Source of the DNA: Geothrix oryzisoli
Lineage (GTDB): Bacteria > Acidobacteriota > Holophagae > Holophagales > Holophagaceae
NCBI RefSeq assembly: GCF_022808865.1
Contig: NZ_JAKZLB010000003.1
Span: 594,647-658,646 of the forward strand
Direction of reading: 5' to 3'
DNA length: 64,000 nt
Of the stretch, positions 26,746-35,479 are shown piece by piece; the first letter of the stretch is position 1; each line of letters begins with the position of its first letter. The notes under the pieces were generated by a model. The model ran no database searches, was not told where the DNA came from, and saw only the letters and a program-made list of their open reading frames with translations. The translations under genes and the position numbers were made by a program.

Positions 26746-28695
26746 ATGAACGCGACCTTCACCCATTCCCGACTGGCTGCGGTGCTCCTGCTGCCCGCGG
26801 CGCTCGTGAGTGCCGCACCCCAGGCTCCCGCCGACGATGAGACCTACCAGGGCGAGGCGCCGGAGCGCTACGCCATGGTGCGGGTCCTGGAGGGGGATGT
26901 CCGCATCCACAAGGGGGACCTTGACGAGAGCCTGAGCCGCGGCACGCCCATTGCCGAAGGCGATGTTGTGGAAAGCCGCGGTCGTGGCGTTCTGCAACTG
27001 GGGGATGGCACCCGCATTGCGTTCGGCGGCGCGACCCGCTTCACGGTGGCGGCCCTCTTCACGAATCAGAAGGGCGAGAAGCAGGTCCTGCTGCGCCTGG
27101 ATTACGGCCGGCTGCGTGTGCTCCTGGGCGGCCAGTCCGAAGCCCGGTTCCGGGTGGATACCCCTTCGGGCACCGCCACCTGCCTTGACAAGGGCGCCTT
27201 CACCATCGAAGCGGAGCGGGACCGCGTGGTGCGCCTCAAGGTGCATAGCGGTCGCGTGACCTTCTCCAACGAGCGCGATGAGAACCGCATCGTCGCCGGG
27301 GAGCGCCTGACGGTCTACAGCCCCCAGGACAACCTGGACCGGGTGCGCGGCTTCAACACCTACGAGGGCGATGACTTCGACCGATGGAGCGAGCAGGCCG
27401 TGGTGATCCGTCGCGGCGAGAGCTGGGACCGGGTGCCTGCCGAGATCCGCTACTACGCCGATGACCTCGATGGTCACGGACGGTGGGTCCAGTCCTCGGA
27501 GTTCGGCTGGGTCTGGCAGCCCGACGGCGTGGCCGAGGATTGGCGCCCCTATTGCGAGGGCCGCTGGGCCCCGTATTCGGGCGGCATGACCTGGATTTCC
27601 GACGAGCCCTGGGCCTACGTGGCCTACCACCACGGCCGCTGGCACTGGAGCCTCGGCGTGGGCTGGTTCTGGATCCCCGGCATCTACTACAGCCCCGCCT
27701 GGGTGGCCTGGAACTACACCCCCGGCTACTACGGCTGGGCGCCCCTGGGCTACTACAACACCCCCTGCCACTGGGGCTACGGCGCCTGGGGCGGCGGCTA
27801 CGCCTGGAACGTGGTGTCGGTGAACTACATCAACGTGGGCAACGTCCGCCGGCACATCTATTCCGACGGCACCGTCATCCGCAGCTTCAACGGGGCCACC
27901 GGCGCCACCACCTGGACCGGTGGGGGTGGCCGCGACCTCAGGGCGCCCTGGCAGCGGTCCCCGCTGGTCGTCTCCCAGGCCGAGTTCCGCAACCCGGGTC
28001 AGATGCAGTCCGCCTTCCAGCGCGACGTGAATCGCCAGCGCCTGGCAGCCTACGAACGCCAGGCCCAGGCCACCACGGGCCGGACCATCATCCGCCGTGA
28101 GGCCGCGCCCGTCTCCGCCCCAACCGCCGCCCGCCCCGGCACCCCCGCCGCCGGCCCCGCCCGCATCCCCTTCGAGAACCGGGGCCGGGCCCAGGGTGCG
28201 GATCGTCCCGCCGCACCGGCGCCGGCCTCGCCCCGCGAGCGGGGCTTCGAGGATCGGCCGCGAGATCGCGCCCGCGAGCTGCCGTCGCCCCAGGACCGCA
28301 AGGCTGATCCGGCCCCCAGGACGCGGGGTGTGGAACCTCGCGGCCAGGTCGAGGATCGCCGTCCGGATCCCGCTCCGCGGGAACGGCCCGTGGAACCCCG
28401 CCCCCGGGTGGATGAGCGGCGGGCGGACCCCGCGCCCCAGGAACGCCGCTACGAACCGGCCCCCCGGGAGCGCGCGCCTGAACCGCGGCCGCGGGTCGAA
28501 CGGGAGGAGCGCCGCCCGGACCCTACGCCTCGGCCCGCGGAGCGGGAATCCCGTCCCGCGCCTCGGGTCGATCCGCCCCGCGAGGAGCGTCGAGAGGAGC
28601 GGCGCGAGTCAGCCCCCGAGTCCCGCCCCGCGCCAGCGCCCACCCGGCCGTCCGGCGGTGAGGGCCGGGGTGGAGGCCGCGAGATCCGGCGCTGA
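26746..28695 (+). CDS. FecR-domain exported protein with aromatic domain and disordered Arg/Pro/Glu tail
   Basis: A 649-residue exported protein. A signal peptide (LAAVLLLPAALVSA) is followed by a FecR-like domain (residues ~43-205) with the typical VLQLGDGTRIAFGG and LDYGRLRVLL strands. Next is a DUF6600-like aromatic stretch (~235-370) dense in Trp, Tyr and Gly, e.g. GWFWIPGIYYSPAWVAWNY. The final ~210 residues are low-complexity Arg, Pro, Glu and Asp. Here FecR is not next to a sigma factor gene and is not a classic anti-sigma regulator. A cell-envelope or polysaccharide-binding role is plausible. A ribosome-binding GGAGG precedes the ATG. Confidence 0.85.
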   Translation: MNATFTHSRLAAVLLLPAALVSAAPQAPADDETYQGEAPERYAMVRVLEGDVRIHKGDLDESLSRGTPIAEGDVVESRGRGVLQLGDGTRIAFGGATRFTVAALFTNQKGEKQVLLRLDYGRLRVLLGGQSEARFRVDTPSGTATCLDKGAFTIEAERDRVVRLKVHSGRVTFSNERDENRIVAGERLTVYSPQDNLDRVRGFNTYEGDDFDRWSEQAVVIRRGESWDRVPAEIRYYADDLDGHGRWVQSSEFGWVWQPDGVAEDWRPYCEGRWAPYSGGMTWISDEPWAYVAYHHGRWHWSLGVGWFWIPGIYYSPAWVAWNYTPGYYGWAPLGYYNTPCHWGYGAWGGGYAWNVVSVNYINVGNVRRHIYSDGTVIRSFNGATGATTWTGGGGRDLRAPWQRSPLVVSQAEFRNPGQMQSAFQRDVNRQRLAAYERQAQATTGRTIIRREAAPVSAPTAARPGTPAAGPARIPFENRGRAQGADRPAAPAPASPRERGFEDRPRDRARELPSPQDRKADPAPRTRGVEPRGQVEDRRPDPAPRERPVEPRPRVDERRADPAPQERRYEPAPRERAPEPRPRVEREERRPDPTPRPAERESRPAPRVDPPREERREERRESAPESRPAPAPTRPSGGEGRGGGREIRR

Positions 28696-28712
28696 ATCCA
28701 CACCCTGACATG

Positions 28713-28741
28713 CAGAATGGGCCCCAACGGGGCCCATTCTG
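28713..28741. terminator. Bidirectional intrinsic terminator
   Basis: A perfect 13-bp stem, CAGAATGGGCCCC with a 3-nt loop, between the convergent FecR-domain and acyl-CoA dehydrogenase genes. A-rich and T-rich arms at either side of the GC core suit termination from both directions. Confidence 0.8.
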
Positions 28742-28772
28742 TGTTGGCCGCCGCGCAGCGGCAGCGCAGGCG

Positions 28773-30557
28773 TCAGATCACTTCGACCGGGTAGCAGCCC
28801 TTCTGGATCAGCTCCGAGGCGATGCGGCCCCGCAGGCGGGCGCTGCTGGTGGGGTGGAACTCGGTGAAGGCCTTCACGCCGGCCAGGGCGTGGCGCAGGG
28901 CCTCGCCCTCGACTACGTCCGCGCAGAGCATGCGGGCGTCGCCGTGGACTTTGTGCCAGCTCTCGTTCACGTAGAGCTCGGTCATGTCGCGGGCGATCTG
29001 GGCCCAGCGGTGGCCGGACTCCACCATGCGCTCGGCCCGCACGACGGCGCTCTCCATGGCGTAGATCTCCATGAGCATGTTGCTCATGCGGGCCATGACC
29101 TCCTGGTTGTCGATGAGCTTCTGGCCCAGCACCTGCACGGCCAGGCCCGCGGCCAGCATGCACTGGCGCTTGCTCAGCTCCACGCCGTGCTTGAGGCGGG
29201 CGAGGGGGCCCGTGAAGCTCTCGGCCTTGATCGGGTTGGAGATCTCCTTGGCCACCTGCTGGCCGAACTGCATGAGGGGCAGCTCGCCCTTCATGGCGCG
29301 CTTGAGCAGCGTGCCGGCGATGAGGAGCCGGTTGATCTCGTTGGTGCCCTCGAAGATGCGGTTGATGCGGCAGTCGCGCTGGGCCTTCTCGGGCGGGTAC
29401 TCGGCGCTGAAGCCGTAGCCGCCGAAGGCCTGGACGGCCTCGTCCGCCACCCAGAACAGGGCCTCGCTGGCCCACACCTTGGAGATGCTGCACTCGATGG
29501 CGTACTCGTCGATGGCGGCCATCTTGTCGGCGCCGGCCGTGGGGCTGTCCCAGCTGGTGGCGTGGAGGGCATCATCCAGGTAGCCGATGGTGCGGAAGTT
29601 GAGGGCCTCGGCCACGAAGATCTTGGTGGCCATGTCCGCCAGCTTCTGCTGGATGAGTCCGAAGGAGTTGATGGGCTTGCCGAACTGGAAGCGCTCACCG
29701 GTGTACTTGATCGTGTATTCGAGGATGCGCTTCATGCCGCCCTGGCTGCCCACGCCAAGCTTGAAGCGGCCGATGTTCAGGATGCCGAAGGCGATCTTGT
29801 GGCCCTTGCCGATCTCGCCCAGCAGGCGGTCCTTGGGGATGCGGCAGTTCTCCAGGATGACGGTGCGGGTGGAGCTGCCCTTGATGCCCATCTTCTTCTC
29901 TTCGGCGCCGGTGCTGAGGCCGGGGTCGGTCTTCTCGACGATGAAGGCGCTGAAATCCTTCCCGTCCACCTTGGCGAAGATCACGAACACATCGGCGAAG
30001 CCGGCGTTGGTGATCCACATCTTGGTGCCGTTCAGCACCCAGTGGTCCCCGTCGAGCACGGCGGTGGCCTTGGCGCCCAGGGCGTCGGAGCCGCTGCCCG
30101 CCTCGGTGAGGGCGTAGGCCGCCAGCCACTCGCCAGTGGCCAGCTTGGGCAGGTAGGCCTTCTTCTGGGCCTCGGTGCCGAAGTAGACGATCGGCAGGGT
30201 GCCGATGCCGGTGTTGGCGCTGTAGCTCACGGCGAAGCTGCCCTGCTTGCTCATCTCCTCGAGCACGAGCATGGCCGTGCGCTTGTCCACGTCCATGCCC
30301 TCGAAGGCCTCGGGGATCTCCAGGCCCAGCAGGCCCAACTCGCCGGCCTTCTTCATGAGCTCGATGGTGAGGGGGAGGTCGAGCTTGTCGATCTCCTCGT
30401 CCCGGGGGATGACCTCGCCCTCGATGAAGTCCCGGGCGGCCCGGGCGAATTCCTTGGCGTCGTCGCCGAATTCCTCGGCGGTGAACTGGGGCATGGCCCC
30501 GATGGGAGTCAAAAGGAAACTGCCTCCCTTGACCTGCTCTGCAGCGGTGGTGCTCAT
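28773..30557 (-). CDS. Acyl-CoA dehydrogenase, long form
   Basis: A flavoenzyme of 594 residues that introduces the trans-2 double bond in beta-oxidation. FAD and substrate motifs are present: YALTEAGSGSDALG, GTKMWITNAGFAD, and QAFGGYGFSAEYPPEKAQRD followed by RINRIFEGTNEINRLL. The catalytic base is expected in the helical C-terminal half and cannot be placed by eye. It is about 200 residues longer than ordinary short-chain forms, like VLCAD/ACAD9-type proteins. ATG at 30557 has GGAGGA 5 nt upstream. It is paralogous to the enzyme at 31408-33153, with menG between them. Electrons would go through ETF to the menaquinone pool. Confidence 0.94.
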   Translation of the reverse strand: MSTTAAEQVKGGSFLLTPIGAMPQFTAEEFGDDAKEFARAARDFIEGEVIPRDEEIDKLDLPLTIELMKKAGELGLLGLEIPEAFEGMDVDKRTAMLVLEEMSKQGSFAVSYSANTGIGTLPIVYFGTEAQKKAYLPKLATGEWLAAYALTEAGSGSDALGAKATAVLDGDHWVLNGTKMWITNAGFADVFVIFAKVDGKDFSAFIVEKTDPGLSTGAEEKKMGIKGSSTRTVILENCRIPKDRLLGEIGKGHKIAFGILNIGRFKLGVGSQGGMKRILEYTIKYTGERFQFGKPINSFGLIQQKLADMATKIFVAEALNFRTIGYLDDALHATSWDSPTAGADKMAAIDEYAIECSISKVWASEALFWVADEAVQAFGGYGFSAEYPPEKAQRDCRINRIFEGTNEINRLLIAGTLLKRAMKGELPLMQFGQQVAKEISNPIKAESFTGPLARLKHGVELSKRQCMLAAGLAVQVLGQKLIDNQEVMARMSNMLMEIYAMESAVVRAERMVESGHRWAQIARDMTELYVNESWHKVHGDARMLCADVVEGEALRHALAGVKAFTEFHPTSSARLRGRIASELIQKGCYPVEVI

Positions 30558-30710
30558 CTCTGTCCTCCAGATTGGGTAGGGATCACGATGGAGGCCCACG
30601 CGGCTCTTGCCTAGCCTCTACCTCCGGTCAATGCCGGGGATACCTCAGGTAGGCCTCCTCTCTGGTTCAATGGAGGCTCGGAGTGTGTCCGAGCCACGGA
30701 TGGAGATTGG

Positions 30711-31403
30711 ATGCCGGAAGGCCGCCAAGTGCAGCAGATGTTCTCGGCCATCGCCGGGAGGTACGACGTCCTGAACCATGTGCTCTCCGGTGGGGTGGAC
30801 TTCTGGTGGTGGTGGCGCATGGCCCGCCGGTCGGGCGCTGCGCCCGGGAAGCGTTTCCTGGATGTGGCGGCGGGCACGGGGGATTCGAGTCTGGCCCTGG
30901 CCCGGCGCGGGGCCGAGGTGGTCAGCACGGACTTCACCCACGCCATGCTGCGCCTGGGGCCGGAGAAGTTCCGGCGCAAGGGCCTGGCGGAGCGGATCTG
31001 GGCCTCCAGCGACGCGGACGCCCAGCGGCTGCCCTTCCGGGACGCCAGCTTCGACGGCATCACCATCTGCTACGGCATCCGGAACGTGGAAGCGCGGACC
31101 CGCGCCTACGCCGAGTTCCTGCGCGTGCTGAAGCCTGGGGGCCAGCTGACCATCCTGGAGTTCAGCGCCCCGGTCTTCCCATGGTTGAGGGCCTTCTACG
31201 ACTGGTACAGCCACCGGGTGCTACCCCGCGTCGGCGCCTGGATCAGTGGCGACGCCTCCGCCTACACCTATCTGCCGGAGAGCATCCGGGCCTTTCCGGA
31301 TCAGCAGGCCCTGGCCGCCGAGCTGGAAGCCGCGGGGTTCCGGAGCGTGGGCTGGACGAACCTCACGGGCGGCATCGTCGCCCTGCACACGGGCATCCGG
31401 TAG
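30711..31403 (+). CDS. menG: Demethylmenaquinone methyltransferase
   Basis: This 230-residue SAM-dependent enzyme performs the last step of menaquinone (or ubiquinone) synthesis. Motifs are the N-terminal MFSAIAGRYDVLNHVLSGGV, the SAM loop LDVAAGTGDSS, and the UbiE signature ITICYGIRNVEARTRAYAEF with LKPGGQLTILEFS. The genome context (NrfD-type respiration) points to menaquinone rather than ubiquinone. The tryptophan string VDFWWWWRM is unusual for the family. It is the only plus-strand gene here and its stop is four bases from the stop of the second acyl-CoA dehydrogenase. Confidence 0.96.
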   Translation: MPEGRQVQQMFSAIAGRYDVLNHVLSGGVDFWWWWRMARRSGAAPGKRFLDVAAGTGDSSLALARRGAEVVSTDFTHAMLRLGPEKFRRKGLAERIWASSDADAQRLPFRDASFDGITICYGIRNVEARTRAYAEFLRVLKPGGQLTILEFSAPVFPWLRAFYDWYSHRVLPRVGAWISGDASAYTYLPESIRAFPDQQALAAELEAAGFRSVGWTNLTGGIVALHTGIR

Positions 31404-31407
31404 CTGA

Positions 31408-33153
31408 TCAGCCGATGGGGTACCGCCCCTGCTCCATGAGGGCGAGGGTGATGCGGTGGCGCAGGGTGGAGAGCGGTGCCGGTGCCGGGGCATGCATGGC
31501 GAGCAGCTCCGCCATGAGGGTGTCCAGGGCCTCCCCGCTGGCCAGCTCGCCGGCCAGCATGCGGGCCTCGGACTGCACGCGGTTCCAGGCCTCCTGGGCG
31601 TAGACCTCGGCCATGTCCCGTGCCAGCGCGGCCCAGCGGTGGCCGGAGGCCTGCATCTTGCCGGCGCGGACCGCGGCGGACTCCATGGCATAGAGCTCCA
31701 GCAGCAGGTTGCTGATGTGGGCCGCGGCCTCCTGGTTGTCCAGGATCTTCGGCCCGTGGTCCGTCTGGGCCCGGGCGATCACCTTCAGGGCGCGGGCCTT
31801 GGCCAGCGCCACGGTGGCCTGGAGGGAATCCGCTGGAACCTGTGGCGTGGCCGAGGCGGCTTCCGCCAGAGGCAGGCCCTCCGCACCGCTGCACCGCTTC
31901 AGGAAGGTCTGGGCGATGAGGAGGCGGTTGATCTCGTTGGTGCCCTCGAAGATGCGGTTGATGCGGCAGTCGCGGTAGATCTTCTCGGCGGGGTACTCGG
32001 TGCTGAAGCCGGCTCCGCCGAAGGTCTGCACGGAGTCGTCGGCCGTGGCGAAGAGGGCCTCGCTGCCCCACACCTTGGACATGGAGGCCTCCATCGCATA
32101 CTCATCGATGGCCTTCATCTTGTCGGCGCCGCCGGTCTCGCTCTCCCAGCTGGTGTGGGCCAGGGCGTCGTCCAGGTAGCCGATGGTGCGGAAGCTCATG
32201 CTTTCGCCCACGAAGATCCGCACGGCCATGTTCGCCAGCTTCTGCTGGATGAGGCCGAAGGCGGTGAGAGGCTTGCCGAACTGGGTGCGCTCCCCGGCGT
32301 ATCTCAGGGTGTATTCCAGCACCCTCTTGCCGGCCCCGACGGAGCTGGCGCCCAGCTTGAAACGGCCCACGTTCAGGATGCCCAGGGCGATGCGGGCGCC
32401 CTTCCCCTTGCCGCCCAGCAGCCGGTCCTCGGGGATGCGGCAGTTGTCGAGGATGACGGTGCGGGTGGAGCTGCCCTTGATGCCCAGCTTCTTTTCCTCG
32501 GCCCCGGTGCTGATGCCGGGATCGGTCTTCTCGACGATGAAGGCGCTGAGGTGGCTGCCGTTGATCTTGGCGAAGATCACGAAGACATCGGCGAAGCCGG
32601 CGTTGGTGATCCAGGCCTTGGTGCCGTTCAGCACCCAGTGGCCGTCCTGCAGCACGGCGGTGGTCTTGGCCCCCAGGGCGTCGGAACCGCTGCCGGCTTC
32701 GGTCAGGGCGTAGGCCGCGCACCATTCGCCGCTGGCCAGCCTGGGCAGGTACTTGGCCTTCTGCGCGTGGCTCCCAAAGTAGACGATGGGCATGGTGCCG
32801 ATGCTGGTGTGCGCGGTGTAGCTGGTGGAGAAGCTGGCGTGCCGGGCCATCTCCTCCAGCACCAGCAGGGCGGTCTTCTTGTCCAGGTCCAGGCCACCGT
32901 AGGCCTCGGGGACCTCCATGCCGAGGATGCCCAGGTCGCCGGCCTTGGCCAGCAGGTCGCGGGTGAGCTCCAGGTCGAGACGGTCGATCTCCTCGTCCCG
33001 GGGCATGATCTCGCCGTTCATGAAGTCGCGGGCGGCCTCGGCGATGGCGAGGGCCTCCTCGCTGCTCTCCTCGGCGGTGAACTGGGGCAGGGTGCCCGCG
33101 GGGTGGAACATGAAGCTGCCGCCGCGCACGGACAGGATGCTGGTCTCGGCCAT
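31408..33153 (-). CDS. Acyl-CoA dehydrogenase, long form (paralogue)
   Basis: A 581-residue enzyme with the same architecture as the one at 28773-30557 and extensive identity to it (YALTEAGSGSDALG, TKAWITNAGFADVFVIFAKI, FEGTNEINRLLIAQTFLKR are shared or nearly so). It differs mostly in the C-terminal ~150 residues, where it is more divergent and slightly shorter. GGAGGT 6 nt before the ATG at 33153 defines the start. The gene is downstream of the P-loop ATPase and could be read from the pyr operon. The pair may handle different chain lengths; no residue I can see settles this. Confidence 0.94.
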   Translation of the reverse strand: MAETSILSVRGGSFMFHPAGTLPQFTAEESSEEALAIAEAARDFMNGEIMPRDEEIDRLDLELTRDLLAKAGDLGILGMEVPEAYGGLDLDKKTALLVLEEMARHASFSTSYTAHTSIGTMPIVYFGSHAQKAKYLPRLASGEWCAAYALTEAGSGSDALGAKTTAVLQDGHWVLNGTKAWITNAGFADVFVIFAKINGSHLSAFIVEKTDPGISTGAEEKKLGIKGSSTRTVILDNCRIPEDRLLGGKGKGARIALGILNVGRFKLGASSVGAGKRVLEYTLRYAGERTQFGKPLTAFGLIQQKLANMAVRIFVGESMSFRTIGYLDDALAHTSWESETGGADKMKAIDEYAMEASMSKVWGSEALFATADDSVQTFGGAGFSTEYPAEKIYRDCRINRIFEGTNEINRLLIAQTFLKRCSGAEGLPLAEAASATPQVPADSLQATVALAKARALKVIARAQTDHGPKILDNQEAAAHISNLLLELYAMESAAVRAGKMQASGHRWAALARDMAEVYAQEAWNRVQSEARMLAGELASGEALDTLMAELLAMHAPAPAPLSTLRHRITLALMEQGRYPIG

Positions 33154-33235
33154 AACGGACCTCCCGACCTCCTGATCATCTACCCGGAGTCAGGGCCCCT
33201 CCAGTGGGGAGTGGGGGATCTGGGTCACATTCTGC

Positions 33236-33784
33236 TTAAAGCAGCCGTTTCTGCCCCTTGGGATGGTTCAGGACGACCTCCTTGACCCGGTGGATCCAGT
33301 TCGGCCGATCCTTCGGATCCAGCCGCTCATGGGCCAGGTGCCGCTCCTCCAGCAGCTGGTCCACCAGCTGGTCGATGGATTCGGCGAAGAAGGTATCCGT
33401 ATCCCGGACGCCATCCGCCGCTAGGTGGCCGGAAAAGGGCACCTTGAACAGCAGGTCGTAGCTTTTCATCCAGTGGTGCATGAAGCGCTCGATGGGCAGC
33501 TGGCGGCCGAAGGCCAGCATCATGTAGGCGTAGTTGTCCAGCACGCTCCGGTCGCAGACCACCGCATCGTGCTGGCTGCCGGAGCGGATCTCCTCCGCCA
33601 TCTGCGTGAAGAAGATCCAGGTCTGGGCCTCCAGGGAGGTCTTCTGGTTGATGGGCAGCGGGGAAAGCCGCGCCACCTCCTTCACGATGTCCACGTGGAC
33701 ACCCTCCCGTTTGAGGGCCGCGGCCAGTTCATAGCAGAGCGTGGTCTTGCCCACGCCGTGGGTGCCGATGAAGGCGATCTTCAC
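33236..33784 (-). CDS. P-loop ATPase/kinase (NadR/Ttd14-like AAA_28 fold)
   Basis: A 182-residue P-loop protein. Walker A is IAFIGTHGVGKTTLCYELA at the very N-terminus and the second conserved strand is DAVVCDRSVLDNYAYM. The DRSxLDxxxY motif is found in thymidylate-kinase-like and NadR-kinase-like ATPases, so a nucleotide or small-molecule kinase or a Ttd14-type ATPase is likely. No substrate-specific lid could be recognised. Its start at 33784 lies 70 bp after the sensor gene; it precedes the acyl-CoA dehydrogenase by 82 bp. Confidence 0.75.
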   Translation of the reverse strand: MKIAFIGTHGVGKTTLCYELAAALKREGVHVDIVKEVARLSPLPINQKTSLEAQTWIFFTQMAEEIRSGSQHDAVVCDRSVLDNYAYMMLAFGRQLPIERFMHHWMKSYDLLFKVPFSGHLAADGVRDTDTFFAESIDQLVDQLLEERHLAHERLDPKDRPNWIHRVKEVVLNHPKGQKRLL

Positions 33785-33854
33785 TCGGTACCTCCGGTGC
33801 CTCGCCCTTCGGGCTTCGCCTGCGGCAAAGTGGCCCTCTGCTTTCGTTGTGTGC

Positions 33855-35471
33855 TCACAAACCTTCCCCTTCAGACTTCTGGGTGCGCCGCGCCTGGATA
33901 TCTTCCCGGAATGCCTGGGCGCACTCGGGACAGACGCCGTGGGTGAAGGTGGCCTCCGTGTGCTCGGACAGATAGGTCTCGATCTGGCTCCAGTAGCCGT
34001 GGTCGTCGCGCACCTTCTTGCAGTTGCTGCAGATGGGCAACATGCCGCTGAGCTGCTTCACATCGGCCAGAGCCTGGGTGAGGTTCTGGATCAGGCGCTC
34101 TCGCTCCACCTCCAGGCGCCTCCGTTCCGTGATGTCCCGCGTGACGCCCTGGAAGCCGAGCAGGCGGCCGTCCTCGCCCCAGACGATCCGCCACTGGGCC
34201 TCCACCTGGATCTCCCGGCCATCCTTGCACTTCACGCTCGACTGGAGCAGGTCCTGCTCGAAGGGCTGGGAGCCGGGAGGCAGCTGGCGGGCCTTGACCA
34301 TCCGTTCCCGGAAGGTTTCGCTGCCCTTTCGGGAGAGGGCCCGGCTCTCGGGGTTGAGCGTCATGAACTCCTCGGGGGTCCAGCCGCGCTGGCGGAGGAT
34401 CGAGGGGCTGACGTAGGTGAGGCGGCCATCCGGATCCATGGACCAGATGAGGTCGGTGGCGTTCTCGGCCAGCAGGCGGTACCGGGCCTCCTGGGCGGCC
34501 ACGCGCTCCTGATCCGTCAGCTGGCGGATCCAGGAGGCCCGGGCCTGCCAGCCCAGGGCCAGGGTGAGCAGGGCCAGGGCCAGGACCGCGGCGATGGCGA
34601 AGGCGACCTGGTGACGCCAGACCTGGAGGTACTCCCGCTGGGCCAGGCCCACCAGGATGTAGAACGGGGGATGATCGGTCCTCCGCAGGCTGTAGGTGCG
34701 CCGGAGACCGTCCAGGACTGAATTCTCCGTGAACTGCATGGAAGGGCGGTTGGCCTGGACCGCCTGCAGGTAGGCGCCAGTGATGTGGGTGTCGCCGGTC
34801 ATCTGCTGCTGACCGGTGAAATCGGGATAGCGTGCGAGCAGGCTGAGATCCACGCCCCGCAGGGAGACCGAGCCCCACCGGCCCACGTTCACCTGGGACA
34901 TGGTCCGGGCCAGCTGTTCCGTGGGAAGGAGGGCGAAGACCACGCCGGCGAACCCGCCCCCGGCGCGTTCGATCCGGCGGGCCAGGATGAGATCCCAGGT
35001 CCCATCTGGGCTGCGGGCGGGCCTGGAGATGAACAGATCCGGCGCCGGGCTGGCCTGCAGGTGGCGGAAGAAATCCCAATCAGCCACGCTCCGGGCGGTG
35101 GGGGCCGGGGCGGCGTGGAGGACCCTGCCCGTCGCGTCGGCGACCTGGAGGGAGTCGAGGATACCGGCCCGCTTGAACTGCAGCCGGACGAGGCTGCCGA
35201 GTCTGGGATTGCGGAGGTCGTGCTCGCCTTCATCCTGAAGCGCCTGGATGGCCAGGTCGATCCCCCGGATCGTGTCCTCCACGTTGTTTTCCATGACCTG
35301 CGCCAGGTTCTGGGTGGCGGATTCCGCCCGCTCCACATAGTGGCGGCGGCTCAGGAGCAGCACCCAGACGGCGGAGGCCACCAGCCCCAGGTTGAACAGG
35401 GCAAGCAGCGCCCCCATCGCCTTGATGAAGGTCGGGGCGGTGATGGGCGATGGTCGCGGGGTGTCGCTCAT
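33855..35471 (-). CDS. Membrane sensor: periplasmic dCache-like domain, PAS domain, Cys-rich tail
   Basis: A 538-residue membrane protein. TM1 (~17-38) and TM2 (~290-312) frame a ~250-residue periplasmic region of the Cache type. A PAS/PAC pair (~335-455) follows, with LLAENATDLIWSMDPDGRLT and the PAC-type end LLGFQGVTRDITERR. The last ~60 residues contain LPICSNCKKVRDDHGYW and HGVCPECAQAF, four cysteines in two C-x2-C pairs that could bind zinc. There is no kinase, GGDEF or methyl-accepting domain, so output must be through a partner. The frame extends far upstream, but ATG 35471 lies 8 bp after the gpmI stop, which fits an operon start. Confidence 0.82.
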   Translation of the reverse strand: MSDTPRPSPITAPTFIKAMGALLALFNLGLVASAVWVLLLSRRHYVERAESATQNLAQVMENNVEDTIRGIDLAIQALQDEGEHDLRNPRLGSLVRLQFKRAGILDSLQVADATGRVLHAAPAPTARSVADWDFFRHLQASPAPDLFISRPARSPDGTWDLILARRIERAGGGFAGVVFALLPTEQLARTMSQVNVGRWGSVSLRGVDLSLLARYPDFTGQQQMTGDTHITGAYLQAVQANRPSMQFTENSVLDGLRRTYSLRRTDHPPFYILVGLAQREYLQVWRHQVAFAIAAVLALALLTLALGWQARASWIRQLTDQERVAAQEARYRLLAENATDLIWSMDPDGRLTYVSPSILRQRGWTPEEFMTLNPESRALSRKGSETFRERMVKARQLPPGSQPFEQDLLQSSVKCKDGREIQVEAQWRIVWGEDGRLLGFQGVTRDITERRRLEVERERLIQNLTQALADVKQLSGMLPICSNCKKVRDDHGYWSQIETYLSEHTEATFTHGVCPECAQAFREDIQARRTQKSEGEGL

Positions 35472-35479
35472 GGGGTCGC

